A stretch of DNA of 64,000 nt from CALJFL01 sp036961205 (GTDB lineage: Bacteria; Pseudomonadota; Gammaproteobacteria; Pseudomonadales; Halieaceae). The position numbers were made by a program, and so were the translations under genes. Shown here piece after piece: positions 1 to 8,880 of the stretch (position 1 is the first letter of the stretch; the number at the start of each line of letters is the position of its first letter). The stretch lies in assembly GCA_036961205.1 (NCBI GenBank), contig JBALVI010000002.1:310001-374000 (forward strand), in the 5' to 3' direction. Under the pieces are notes generated by a model. The model did not search any database. It was not told where the DNA came from and saw nothing but the letters and a program-made list of their open reading frames with translations.

Positions 1-1984
1 CTTCATAGCGCACCGCGAGCTGCACATCAATATTTTCGGCCAAGGGAATTGCCAGCTCGCCAAACACCGCGAAAACATCCTGGTCAACCGAACCGTTGTT
101 ACCACCGCGCAAGAAGGTGAATTCCCCTTCAGGATTGCCGGTAGTGTCAAGGCCCCCCGGGCTTATCTCAATATTGGCGACATCATTGAATTCGGTCTCA
201 ACCTCTTCGTCACGATACTGAAAACCAGCGGCATAACCGACAGATCCATTTTCCATGTCCCAAAGATCGTCAGACATAATGAACTCAAAGACGGTCAAGG
301 TGCTGGTGAGTTCCACCTCCAGCGGTGTTTTCATCCAGTTCAACAGTCCCTGACTATTGGCAAGCTCAGGGTCATAATTTGGGGTCCCTTCAATAGCAGA
401 GCTAAAGGGGTTGTAGTACTCACAACCGTTAGCCCCTGCGGTATCGCCTGAACAATCGGGCCCGCCAAAACCTTCCAGCGCTGCTTTCAGGTTGTCCGTC
501 AAGTTGTCTATGGTAGAGCTTTCAGACTTATTCTCAGAATAAATTAGCGAAGTAGTGTAGGTGGCACCACCGCCAAATTCGCCTTCCAGACCTGCCAAGA
601 AGCGGAAAGTAGTATGTTCCCGGCTGCCTACTTCAGCGGGGCCGGTAACACCAACCGGGCGACCAACAAAAATCGCACCGCCGCTAAAATCTGCAGGGAA
701 CTCGACTGCGCCGTCAAATGGCCCGCCCGCCCCACCGACCTTAATTCCAGGATAGTTGGCGACAAAGTCTAGCAGCGCAGGGGAGTCCGGGGGTATGTAG
801 CGATTGGTATCGGTTTCGAGCTGTGGTGGATAAGAAGGAGAGGTTTTCCACTCCGGGACATCGGAGTTGGCATACAGCACTTCACCAAACAGCGTCGTAC
901 TGTCGTTTATATCATAGGTCAACTCGCTGAAAAGTTGGATATGCTCTTCTTCCTCAATCGAGTTGCTGAAATTAATAAAGTCGAAACCGCAACGGTTTGC
1001 AGAGGCGATAAGACCCCCTGCAGCAACACATTCAGGGTCTCTAACAAAGTTCGTCCGAAGGCCGCCGGCGGCGGGGCCTATGACTGCGCCCAGGGGCCCA
1101 ATTCGCAGTTGCGCTGTGGTCTCCTCCGACACCGTGCCATCTGGCTCCAGACGGTCAAAGGGTATGGGGAGAAACGCGGCCGGGTTGCCGGTAGTGGATT
1201 GTCCGCCCAATACCAGGCCCTCTTCAGCACGAATGAACGTCAATACGGCGTTTCCTGACTCAGCCGCCGACAGGGTATCAACTCTTGGCCTGACGTCAGA
1301 CAGCCGCTCACTATTAGGCAACTCAGTACGCGCGCGATAGCCCACAGAAGTCACCAGGTTAAACTTGTCTCCTTCGATTCCCCAGATACCGCCAAGATCG
1401 TAGTCGCCATCACTGCCGTCTATGTCCTGATAAGATCCGGAAATCTCCACTCCGACAAAGTCGCTGCGGGTATTAAAGTTTGCCACACCGGCGACCGCGT
1501 CTGAGCCGTAGGTCGCTGCAGCGCCATCTTTCAGCACTTCTATGCGGTTAATCGCCAACGCTGGAATAGTATTGATATCGACAAAAGCGGAGCCATCGTT
1601 GGCCTGTGCTGCAGCAGTCACCAGGCGGCGACCATTCATTAGCACTAAAGTCCGGCTAAGACCCAGGCCTCGCAGGTTGATGTTGGCGGTTCCCGCAGTG
1701 TTACCAGAGGCAAACTGGTTGGTCTGGTTTTCAGTACCGCTGGAAAAAGGCAAATTGGCGACGATGTCGACCGTTGATGGCGACCCCTGCTGTAGCAGAT
1801 TATCGCGATCGATCACAGAAACCGGTGAAGGCGCATCAGTTGCTGCACCTTTAATGAAAGAGCCAGTGATTATTACTTCCTCAATCACTTGATCCTGGGC
1901 CACGGCGGTATGTGCCAGTGCCGCGGTGACGGCAGCAGTGGCCAGTGAAACAAGTTTACGTCTATAAGGGATGGGGCGAATCAT
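1..1984 (-). CDS. TonB-dependent outer-membrane receptor (C-terminus outside window)
   Basis: The frame is open from an ATG at 1984 to the window edge, giving about 661 residues with the C-terminal barrel strands and stop codon missing. The start MIRPIPYRRKLVSLATAAV is a typical Sec signal ending near VAQ. It is followed by a TonB-box-like EEVIITGS and a plug domain with SPVSVIDRDNL, NINLRGLGLSRTLVLMNGRR and RIEVLKDGAAATYGSDAVAG, all hallmarks of TonB receptors. The rest is barrel-like with aromatic and acidic strands. Such proteins import siderophores, vitamin B12 or oligosaccharides across the outer membrane using TonB energy. The substrate cannot be read from the sequence and no uptake genes are adjacent on the downstream side. 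A purine-rich AAGGAGAAG lies just upstream of the ATG as ribosome binding site. Confidence 0.93.
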   Translation of the reverse strand, partial: MIRPIPYRRKLVSLATAAVTAALAHTAVAQDQVIEEVIITGSFIKGAATDAPSPVSVIDRDNLLQQGSPSTVDIVANLPFSSGTENQTNQFASGNTAGTANINLRGLGLSRTLVLMNGRRLVTAAAQANDGSAFVDINTIPALAINRIEVLKDGAAATYGSDAVAGVANFNTRSDFVGVEISGSYQDIDGSDGDYDLGGIWGIEGDKFNLVTSVGYRARTELPNSERLSDVRPRVDTLSAAESGNAVLTFIRAEEGLVLGGQSTTGNPAAFLPIPFDRLEPDGTVSEETTAQLRIGPLGAVIGPAAGGLRTNFVRDPECVAAGGLIASANRCGFDFINFSNSIEEEEHIQLFSELTYDINDSTTLFGEVLYANSDVPEWKTSPSYPPQLETDTNRYIPPDSPALLDFVANYPGIKVGGAGGPFDGAVEFPADFSGGAIFVGRPVGVTGPAEVGSREHTTFRFLAGLEGEFGGGATYTTSLIYSENKSESSTIDNLTDNLKAALEGFGGPDCSGDTAGANGCEYYNPFSSAIEGTPNYDPELANSQGLLNWMKTPLEVELTSTLTVFEFIMSDDLWDMENGSVGYAAGFQYRDEEVETEFNDVANIEISPGGLDTTGNPEGEFTFLRGGNNGSVDQDVFAVFGELAIPLAENIDVQLAVRYE

Positions 1985-2468
1985 ATACTTCTCCTTCACG
2001 AATTTTAGTTCGAATTTGAAAGCCTGAGCAGTCAGTCATCTGCTCTATACTTTCTATCGAGCCTACTATTTTTGGCACGGACCTGAACGTACAACTAATT
2101 TACGGGTACGCGCCTTTTTATACTTATGATAAACATAGTTTTTGGGGTTAAACCGAACAGGTTTTAATGCGGCCTATTAATCAATGACGCCACTAAAACC
2201 GCAAGTTTAAGCGGCCTAAGGAGGCCATTGTGGGAGCCGAGGTCTTCATTTGTATACCTATTATGTTTATTTTTATTTAGCTATGACTAGCCGAAATTAA
2301 TCGTCTGACTTATCCGTGTCAAAATATTTCTTCCGTGGGACGACGTTAGCATATCAATGTTTACAGTGACACCGGCATATTAATTAGCGGTAAAACTTGG
2401 TAATTTCCGCCTTAGTTACTCGTATAGAAATACGGGCACGGAACACGTTGAGAATGTTTTGCCCGTTA
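1985..2468. other. Intergenic region between two minus-strand genes; no gene seen
   Basis: These 484 bases lie upstream of the TonB receptor gene and downstream of the DUF3754 gene, so the receptor promoter should be here. The stretch is AT-rich and no reading frame in it looks coding. A short inverted repeat GGCC-TAAGGA-GGCC occurs near 2212-2225. I could not assign an operator (such as Fur) with confidence. Confidence 0.5.
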
Positions 2469-3680
2469 TCATTGGTTTTCATATTCCCCTGCTAAATGCA
2501 GGGGATTCCAGAGCCCATTTTCACACTGGGCAAGCCCAAGCTCTTGCAGCTTACTCATGGCATCATCGATCTCGAAGTCCAGGTGACAGTGCCAGCGCTG
2601 CGCAAACCAGGACTCGATCTCTGCATCCAGGGTGTCTGCGCTACAGGGTATGTCCATGGCGAGCAGGAAATAGTAGGCCAGCAGGCTCTCCTTGCATTCG
2701 GACTCCTCTGCATCATCCACTATACGCAGCAGTACGCCGCTGTTGTTATCGAGTAATTTGAAATATAGATTCTCGGTGAGGGCCTGGGAGAACCGCATCT
2801 TACGATTACGGAAGCTGGAATATTGCTTCCAGATATAGCCAGCCACGGCACCAAAACCAGCCAGCAAGACCAGTAGACCACCCCGGTCCAGTGTTACCGG
2901 CTCGCTGTGCGCACCTAACCAGAACCCCAGCAGTGAGCCCATTAGTACGAGTGTCGCCCCCAGTTTAGTGGTAAAAACGATGCCTCCGCTGATCAGCGCC
3001 GGGACACCTATAAGTAGTTTATCCCTCAGTCGCATGCCCACGCGGGTGTTTGGAAACAGCATTTCCAAATCAGCATCGGGAACATTCTGAAACAATTTGA
3101 GCATGGTGCTACCGGGGCGACGGCCGCTAGAAGTGTCCTCAGAGCTTGAGTGATCACTGAACCTAAGAAACAACACCACCCGATCATAATTAGTAAAACG
3201 GATGGTTTTCTTGCCCAGGCCAAACCAGGTTTTGACCGTCTCCTCACGCAGGTTGGCACCCCGTGTAAAAAGCAGCACCTCGTCGAACTCGCCTAAGTCC
3301 ACATGCAGCTTAATGTGAAACATCGATGCCCCGGCAAAAGCAGACTGCAACGCCTGCTCACTTACTTTCTCGTAATTACCCCGTTCGAGCACAGTTTCGA
3401 TGCTTGCCGCCAAGTCCACTGGGGGCGAATCTTCCCCTACTCCGGCAATTAGCCGGGTATCAGCGTCGGGGTCCAGCGGGCCATAAGCGTCCTTGAGTTG
3501 CTGACGGATGGTATGAAACTCACCGCTGTAAACAGACTCAATATACTTCCGGGCGCGCTTGAAACGCTCTGTTCCAGCCGCATCCAGACGATTCTCCGCC
3601 AGACACATCTTAATCACGTCACTGCGGCGGAATGGAATAAACCGCAACGGCGTAAGCGCCTCCTCACTCATATTATCCAA
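2469..3680 (-). CDS. DUF3754 / TMEM143-like membrane protein
   Basis: A protein of about 400 residues. Near the N-terminus it carries RFIPFRRSDVIKMCL, which resembles the start of DUF3754 proteins (the family of the eukaryotic mitochondrial protein TMEM143). Two hydrophobic segments lie near residues 222-247 and 250-285 (LIGVPALISGGIVF and GLLVLLAGFGAVAGYIW), and a mainly soluble C-terminal part follows. The molecular function of the family is not known to me. The TTG at 3680 is best spaced behind AGGAG (6 bases), while an in-frame ATG follows at 3671, so the start is ambiguous by three codons. The gene stands alone, divergent from the pyrophosphatase gene. Confidence 0.75.
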   Translation of the reverse strand: MDNMSEEALTPLRFIPFRRSDVIKMCLAENRLDAAGTERFKRARKYIESVYSGEFHTIRQQLKDAYGPLDPDADTRLIAGVGEDSPPVDLAASIETVLERGNYEKVSEQALQSAFAGASMFHIKLHVDLGEFDEVLLFTRGANLREETVKTWFGLGKKTIRFTNYDRVVLFLRFSDHSSSEDTSSGRRPGSTMLKLFQNVPDADLEMLFPNTRVGMRLRDKLLIGVPALISGGIVFTTKLGATLVLMGSLLGFWLGAHSEPVTLDRGGLLVLLAGFGAVAGYIWKQYSSFRNRKMRFSQALTENLYFKLLDNNSGVLLRIVDDAEESECKESLLAYYFLLAMDIPCSADTLDAEIESWFAQRWHCHLDFEIDDAMSKLQELGLAQCENGLWNPLHLAGEYENQ

Positions 3681-3809
3681 TCACCTCTCCTAATAGGGTC
3701 AACCTTAGTGTCTGCGGTTCATTGTAGTGGTCCGGTAGCGCTTGTCACCCTGCGTATAAGTTAGGTAGCATGCTTGCTCCAATAAAATAATAATTCCAAG
3801 GAACGAGCT

Positions 3810-5798
3810 ATGTCCGAGTATTTCGCAATACCTCCGATTCTGGGCGCTGGCGGTCTTTTGATTGCCTTTGTCATCTACCGAATCATGACCAGCCACGACC
3901 CCGGCGATGGCGTGGTGAAGAAAATTGGGGACCAGATTCACCTGGGAGCCATGGTGTTCATGCACCGCGAATACAAAATGCTGGGGTTGTTTGCCTCAGC
4001 ATTGCTAATCGCGATTTATCTATCTCCTCTTGGCGCCAACACCGCTATAGCCTTTATCGCCGGCGCAGTTTCCTCTGCAACGGCTGGCTACCTGGGGATG
4101 TTCGCTGCCACGAAAGCCAACGTTCGCACCGCGACCGCCGCCCATAACGAGGGTGAAGCAAAAGCGTTGTCTATCGCTTTCTATGGCGGCTCTGTCATGG
4201 GTTTGTGTGTGGCCTCACTCGGCCTTATTGGACTAGGCAGCGTGTACTGGTACTTTGGCGGCGACCCAAGCACAGCTCACGCCATTCACGGCTTTGGCAT
4301 GGGCGCATCGGTAGTCGCTCTATTTTCCAGGGTAGGCGGTGGCATCTTCACCAAGAGTGCCGATGTAGGCGCAGACCTTGTTGGCAAAATTGAGGCCGGC
4401 ATACCGGAAGATGACCCCCGTAACCCGGGTGTCATCGCGGACAATGTTGGCGACAACGTCGGCGATATAGCCGGTATGGGCTCAGATATCTTTGAATCCT
4501 ATTGCGGCTCGATGATTGCCTGCATCGCTATCGCCTCCACCATGGCCATAGAGATTCGCGGCGGAATGATGTTCTTGCCTCTGGCACTGGCCAGCATCGG
4601 CCTGCTGGCATCTATTGCCGGCATTGTCATCGTGCGACTTCGATCTTCGGCGGCACCGGAAGCCGCGCTGCGCTCTGGCACCTTGTTTGCTCCGGTAGTA
4701 TTTGTCGGCATGGCATGGTTCCTGATCGAAAGCATGGGGCTAGCGAGTCATGTCTGGTGGTCTGTGCTTTGCGGCGCAATCGGCGGTGTACTGATCGGTC
4801 TTATCACCGAGTACTACACCGGCGGAAGCCCGGTTCAGAAAATCGCCAAGTCAGGCGAAACCGGTGCCGCAACAGTTATGATTACCGGCCTGGCGGTTGG
4901 CATGCAATCAGTGGTGCTGCCCATTTTGTTCCTCGCCGCTATCATCTATGTGTCTACCGAACTCTCTGGTCTCTATGGCGTTGGTATTGCCGCCGTTGGC
5001 ATGCTGTCGACCGTGGGCATCACCATGGCCATTGACGCCTACGGCCCGGTTGCCGACAATGCCGGCGGCATCGCTGAGATGGCGGGCATGGGTGAAGAAA
5101 CCCGCAGAATCACTGACGGCCTGGACGAGGTAGGCAACACCACCGCGGCAATTGGTAAAGGCTTTGCCATCGGTGCAGCTGCACTGGCCGCACTGGCAAT
5201 TATCGCGGCCTTCGTCGAAACCGTGGAAGTTCACCATCCGGGTTTCTCACTGGAGATGTCTGATCCAATCGTGCTGGTTGGCATGTTCATTGGCGGCACC
5301 ATACCGTTTCTGATTGCGTCAATCACAATGACGGCAGTCGGCGACGCGGCGTTTGATATGATCAACGAGATACGTCGCCAATTTCGCGAAATTCCCGGCC
5401 TGCTGGAAGGCACTGCGGAGCCAGATACAGCACGCTGTGTCGACATCGCTACCACCGCCGCTCTCAAGCGTATGATTTTACCTGGCTTCATTGCTGTTGC
5501 GGCGCCGGTAGTTGTAGGCTTTGGTCTGGGCGCTCAATCGCTGGGCGGCATGCTCGGTGGTGCGCTGTTGGGCTGTGTACTGATGGCGCTGATGATGGCT
5601 AACGCTGGCGGCGCCTGGGACAATGCCAAGAAGTATGTGGAAAAAGGCAATTTGGGCGGTAAGGGTTCAGATACTCACGCTGCAGTTGTCGTGGGCGATA
5701 CGGTAGGCGATCCTTTCAAGGATACCTCAGGCCCATCCATGAACATCTTGATCAATGTGATGGCGATTGTAAGTCTGGTGATTGCTCCGCTGCTTTAG
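3810..5798 (+). CDS. hppA: Membrane-bound ion-translocating pyrophosphatase, K+-dependent type
   Basis: This integral membrane protein hydrolyses pyrophosphate and pumps H+ and/or Na+ across the inner membrane. It has about 662 residues and many hydrophobic segments. The pyrophosphate-binding signature DVGADLVGK is at about residues 185-193, followed by the acidic NVGDNVGDIAGMGSD, and a second Asp-rich signature DTVGDPFKDTSGP is near the C-terminus. At about residue 442 the sequence reads GNTTAAIGKG. In this family Ala at that place goes with K+-dependent enzymes and Lys with K+-independent ones, so K+ dependence is predicted. Whether H+ or Na+ is pumped is not settled by these motifs. The start ATG follows AAGGAACG. 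A rho-independent terminator sits directly downstream. Confidence 0.96.
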   Translation: MSEYFAIPPILGAGGLLIAFVIYRIMTSHDPGDGVVKKIGDQIHLGAMVFMHREYKMLGLFASALLIAIYLSPLGANTAIAFIAGAVSSATAGYLGMFAATKANVRTATAAHNEGEAKALSIAFYGGSVMGLCVASLGLIGLGSVYWYFGGDPSTAHAIHGFGMGASVVALFSRVGGGIFTKSADVGADLVGKIEAGIPEDDPRNPGVIADNVGDNVGDIAGMGSDIFESYCGSMIACIAIASTMAIEIRGGMMFLPLALASIGLLASIAGIVIVRLRSSAAPEAALRSGTLFAPVVFVGMAWFLIESMGLASHVWWSVLCGAIGGVLIGLITEYYTGGSPVQKIAKSGETGAATVMITGLAVGMQSVVLPILFLAAIIYVSTELSGLYGVGIAAVGMLSTVGITMAIDAYGPVADNAGGIAEMAGMGEETRRITDGLDEVGNTTAAIGKGFAIGAAALAALAIIAAFVETVEVHHPGFSLEMSDPIVLVGMFIGGTIPFLIASITMTAVGDAAFDMINEIRRQFREIPGLLEGTAEPDTARCVDIATTAALKRMILPGFIAVAAPVVVGFGLGAQSLGGMLGGALLGCVLMALMMANAGGAWDNAKKYVEKGNLGGKGSDTHAAVVVGDTVGDPFKDTSGPSMNILINVMAIVSLVIAPLL

Positions 5799-5820
5799 GC
5801 ACTCAGCCAGTCCAACGGAA

Positions 5821-5844
5821 ACGCCGGGAACTCCCGGCGTTTTT
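5821..5844. terminator. Rho-independent terminator after the pyrophosphatase gene
   Basis: The stem ACGCCGGG / CCCGGCGT with a 4-base loop is followed by TTTT. It lies between the pyrophosphatase gene and the convergent DsbA-like gene, whose stop is at 5849. Its T-run serves the plus strand. Confidence 0.85.
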
Positions 5845-5848
5845 GTTT

Positions 5849-6523
5849 CTAGCCGGTCGCGGCTAATTCCTTTTCTCTAACCTTTGACAGCACGCGGACA
5901 AAAGTCTCGGCCTCTTGGGCACCGGGCACACCGTAGGACTGTTGAAAGTAAAACATTGGCACTGCGTGCACGTCTCTCTCCAACCACATAGCCTGTCGCT
6001 GACGAACACCCTCGGCAAAGCGCTGATCTGCAAGCACGACTAACGCCTCATTCTGGTCCAGGCCGACCCGGGCGGCGACTGCCGCCAGTTGTTCGGCATC
6101 GCCTACATTTTCCCGCTGATTAAAAAACGCCTTGAACAGCGCCAACTTCAGCTCTACCTGTAAACCCGACTCCTCCGCCCAATGCAATAATTGATGGGCT
6201 TTGAAGGTGTTGACCATACGCATGCCTTCGAAGTAATCGAATTGAAAGCCCAGACTATCGCCCAACTCGGACAGTCGCTGGCGCGCAGCCCCACTTTGCT
6301 CGGGGGTCGAACCGTACTTTTGCGCAATATGCTCACGCAAATCCTGACCTTCTTCAGGCATCTGAGGATTCAGTTCGAAGGGCTGCCAATGCAGCTCTAC
6401 ATCGAACTGACCAGGCAACTGCGCCAGCGCTTTCTGAAACTGCAAATATCCAATGATGCACCAGGGGCAGACCACGTCTGAGACGATATCAACCCTCAGT
6501 GGTAATGCCAGTTCACTGCTCAT
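5849..6523 (-). CDS. DsbA-family oxidoreductase, FrnE-like
   Basis: A protein of 224 residues with the thioredoxin-like DSBA fold. The N-terminal DVVCPWCIIGYLQF carries a CPWC redox pair, and near the C-terminus is the cis-Pro segment HAVPMFYFQQSYGVPGAQ followed by ETF. This order is typical of the FrnE / 2-hydroxychromene-2-carboxylate isomerase branch of DsbA proteins. No signal peptide is visible, so it probably acts in the cytoplasm as a disulfide oxidoreductase or stress protein. The ATG overlaps the stop of the upstream transporter gene (ATGA), which suggests translational coupling, and GAGGAA precedes it. The precise substrate is unknown. Confidence 0.88.
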   Translation of the reverse strand: MSSELALPLRVDIVSDVVCPWCIIGYLQFQKALAQLPGQFDVELHWQPFELNPQMPEEGQDLREHIAQKYGSTPEQSGAARQRLSELGDSLGFQFDYFEGMRMVNTFKAHQLLHWAEESGLQVELKLALFKAFFNQRENVGDAEQLAAVAARVGLDQNEALVVLADQRFAEGVRQRQAMWLERDVHAVPMFYFQQSYGVPGAQEAETFVRVLSKVREKELAATG

Positions 6524-7821
6524 AATGTTTCCTCAAGTGCTTTCACCCGCCTATCATAACTTCGCCCCAGAAGGAGCCCCACCCAAGCCCATAATCCAGC
6601 GATCACCGCTCCAACAACAGCGATGCCAGCCAGCCCCAGGCCAACGCCCTGGCTAAGCCCGGTAAATAGCCAGCCCATGATCACATCACCGCCACGATAC
6701 GCCACGATATCCACCACGGGCTTTGTTTTGAATCGACTCTCTCTATCCACCAGGGTGAAAAGCACCTCGCGCGCAGGGCGAGTCACACCATAATTGCCGG
6801 CCTTGGAGGCTACATGCATGCCGATGGCTACTAACAGCACCGGCGAAAATGCCAGTACCAGCATGCCAAAAACAATACAGATGGGCACCACCGCCAACGC
6901 AAACGGCATTCCCGCTTTTGTCACCAACCGGCCGGTAACAAAAAACGCCAGCAGATAGGTGAGCGTGTTGACTAGAGCGTCGCGGTATCCATAAATCATA
7001 GTGCGAGTCTCACGGTCGTACTCAACCAGCAGGTTTTTCTGCTCGAAGTATACGAAGGACCCAATACCGGTATAGAGAATGATAAACAGGCCTATTCCCA
7101 GGAGATAGGGGTTGCTGAAGAATTCCCGGAAGCCATTGAGAGGATTGCCGCCAATTTTCAAACTGGCAGAGTCTGGATGCAGGCCAGCATTACCCAGATC
7201 CGTGTCCTTTAGGGCCCCAAGGTAATAGATCAGGGGAATAGGTAGCATCAGAATTGCTGCGGCAATAAGAATCATGGTTTCGACCGCCATCGCCTGGGCA
7301 AAAATACCCGACAATAGAGGACCAACGATAGCGCCCAGGCTGGCGCCTGCGGCAATAATTGAAAACAACCTCCCGGCCTGATCCTTATTGAACAGATCGG
7401 CCATGAAGCTCCAAAATACCGAAACATGAAACAGCGCGAACACGCTGACCCAGAGATAAAATACCTTATCAACCAGATCACGGTCGGACACAGCTTGCAC
7501 GGAAAAGAAAAACGTCACAAAACTAAGCGCAAAAAAGACATAAACACTAGGCACAAGTATGCTGAATCTTACCCGACTGACGGCAAAGCCATAGGCAGCA
7601 ACAATAGCGGTGCTAACAAAGAAGTTGATCGTCCACAAGGTACTGAGTTCTGCATCGCTCCAGTCGCTAGCCATCGCATCGCGCACTGGTCGCAGCAGGT
7701 AGTAGGCCACCATCAATACGAAGACAAAAGCAAACGACGCAAAGGTCGCCCGAATTTCGTTCTGTTCTATAGCTGAAAGTGATTTCAGCAATTTGGCGCC
7801 CAGGCCACTATTTTCTGTCAA
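6520..7821 (-). CDS. MFS carrier of the ATP:ADP antiporter-like family
   Basis: A protein of 433 residues with about 12 hydrophobic segments. The first helices contain MVAYYLLRPVRDAMASDWS, which is characteristic of the bacterial MFS group annotated as NTP/NDP exchange (AAA-type ATP:ADP antiporter) proteins. In free-living bacteria these are usually not proven nucleotide exchangers, so the substrate is open. The start is a TTG preceded by a strong AAGGAG at 5-base spacing. Its stop overlaps the start of the DsbA-like gene, so the two are probably one operon. Confidence 0.8.
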   Translation of the reverse strand: MTENSGLGAKLLKSLSAIEQNEIRATFASFAFVFVLMVAYYLLRPVRDAMASDWSDAELSTLWTINFFVSTAIVAAYGFAVSRVRFSILVPSVYVFFALSFVTFFFSVQAVSDRDLVDKVFYLWVSVFALFHVSVFWSFMADLFNKDQAGRLFSIIAAGASLGAIVGPLLSGIFAQAMAVETMILIAAAILMLPIPLIYYLGALKDTDLGNAGLHPDSASLKIGGNPLNGFREFFSNPYLLGIGLFIILYTGIGSFVYFEQKNLLVEYDRETRTMIYGYRDALVNTLTYLLAFFVTGRLVTKAGMPFALAVVPICIVFGMLVLAFSPVLLVAIGMHVASKAGNYGVTRPAREVLFTLVDRESRFKTKPVVDIVAYRGGDVIMGWLFTGLSQGVGLGLAGIAVVGAVIAGLWAWVGLLLGRSYDRRVKALEETL

Positions 7822-7856
7822 GAAATCTCCTTACTCTCATAGATATCAGGCATTCA

Positions 7857-8282
7857 TCAGCCCCAGACAACCATAGCGGCTCGAACAATCAATGCCGCCA
7901 GGACAAACCAGGACAGCAGAAAAAGCACGAAACGTACCTCGATTTTGTTCCACAAAGACTGCTGCAAACTGTGCACAATTCTGAGCCCAACGTAGATCCA
8001 GGCTAAAGTCAGATTTAAACCTTCACCCGCACCTAACAAAGCCAGAGTGAAGGCGACCGCATAAAACAGAGTAGGCTGCTCTAGCAAGTGATTGTAGTTA
8101 TCCGCCTTCCACCGCACATGCGCGGGCAACTGCGACATTTGTTCACCCTTGGGAAGCTCCGGATCGAGTTTTATACCAGCCTTCTGCACTGCGGGTATTC
8201 GGGTAATGTACATCCAGGCCCACATCACGGTACTGAGTAACAACAGCGCGACAACCGGGGCTAATATAGCGGTACTAATCAT
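7857..8282 (-). CDS. MAPEG-family membrane protein
   Basis: A small integral membrane protein of about 141 residues with four hydrophobic segments (first MISTAILAPVVALLLLSTV). It contains VRWKADNYNHLLEQPTLFYAV and GLRIVHSLQQS, matching the MAPEG pattern (membrane-associated proteins in eicosanoid and glutathione metabolism). Family members conjugate or isomerise lipid substrates with glutathione, and the bacterial substrates are mostly unknown. The start chosen is the ATG at 8282 behind GAGGAA at 7-base spacing. An upstream in-frame start at 8345 would add 21 unlikely residues. Confidence 0.85.
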   Translation of the reverse strand: MISTAILAPVVALLLLSTVMWAWMYITRIPAVQKAGIKLDPELPKGEQMSQLPAHVRWKADNYNHLLEQPTLFYAVAFTLALLGAGEGLNLTLAWIYVGLRIVHSLQQSLWNKIEVRFVLFLLSWFVLAALIVRAAMVVWG

Positions 8283-8496
8283 GGGAAATTCCTCAGCAAG
8301 TATTAGAGTGTTTTTCAGTGCCAGCTTGCCGCCGTTGCAGAGCATACAACTCGGCCGGACATTTGTGAGATACGGCGCCCGCCTAATCTATATCTAATGT
8401 GGGGTATTTGCTATGCTACGCGACCTTTTAATGGTGGGCCTAACTTTCAATGATAGCCCCAACCTTTAATGAATTAACCAACGGGGAGCGACGCAC

Positions 8497-8853
8497 TTGG
8501 TTACGCTGTATGGCATAAAAAACTGTGACACGGTTAAAAAAGCCAGAAATTGGCTGGACCTACAGGGCATAGACTACCAGTTTCACGATTTTCGCGAAGA
8601 CGGTCTGGACAGCACAACAGTCACTGGCTGGCTGCAGGAATTGGGCTGGGAGACATTGGTCAATAAACGCAGCACCAGCTGGAAAGGACTATCTCCTGAG
8701 CAACGAGAGACAATGGACGCAAACTTGGCCCTGACGGCAATTATGGAACAGCCGACATTGATCAAGCGACCATTACTGGACACAGGAAAAGAGCGTCACA
8801 CCGGATTTGGCGCAGCGCGCTACGAAGAAATTTTTAATCGACACACCCTTTAA
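8497..8853 (+). CDS. ArsC/Spx-family reductase-like protein (YffB type)
   Basis: A protein of 118 residues with the ArsC fold: an N-terminal strand MVTLYGIKNCDTVKKARNWL with the active-site Cys, a central FHDFREDGL, and a C-terminal segment LIKRPLLDTGKE with the conserved Arg-Pro. Members with this start, called YffB in Escherichia coli, are often encoded next to dapE, as here. They are small cytoplasmic thiol proteins that may act on glutathione mixed disulfides, but their role is not settled. The start is a TTG at 8497 with GGGGAG 8 bases upstream. dapD follows after 27 bases and dapE after that. Confidence 0.88.
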   Translation: MVTLYGIKNCDTVKKARNWLDLQGIDYQFHDFREDGLDSTTVTGWLQELGWETLVNKRSTSWKGLSPEQRETMDANLALTAIMEQPTLIKRPLLDTGKERHTGFGAARYEEIFNRHTL

Positions 8854-8880
8854 CAGATTTTACTTTCAGCAGGAAAAAGT

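Noticed and set aside
2200..2230. Inverted repeat GGCC-TAAGGA-GGCC as a regulatory site
   Set aside because: Only four paired bases with no T-run or family resemblance, so it is within chance expectation.
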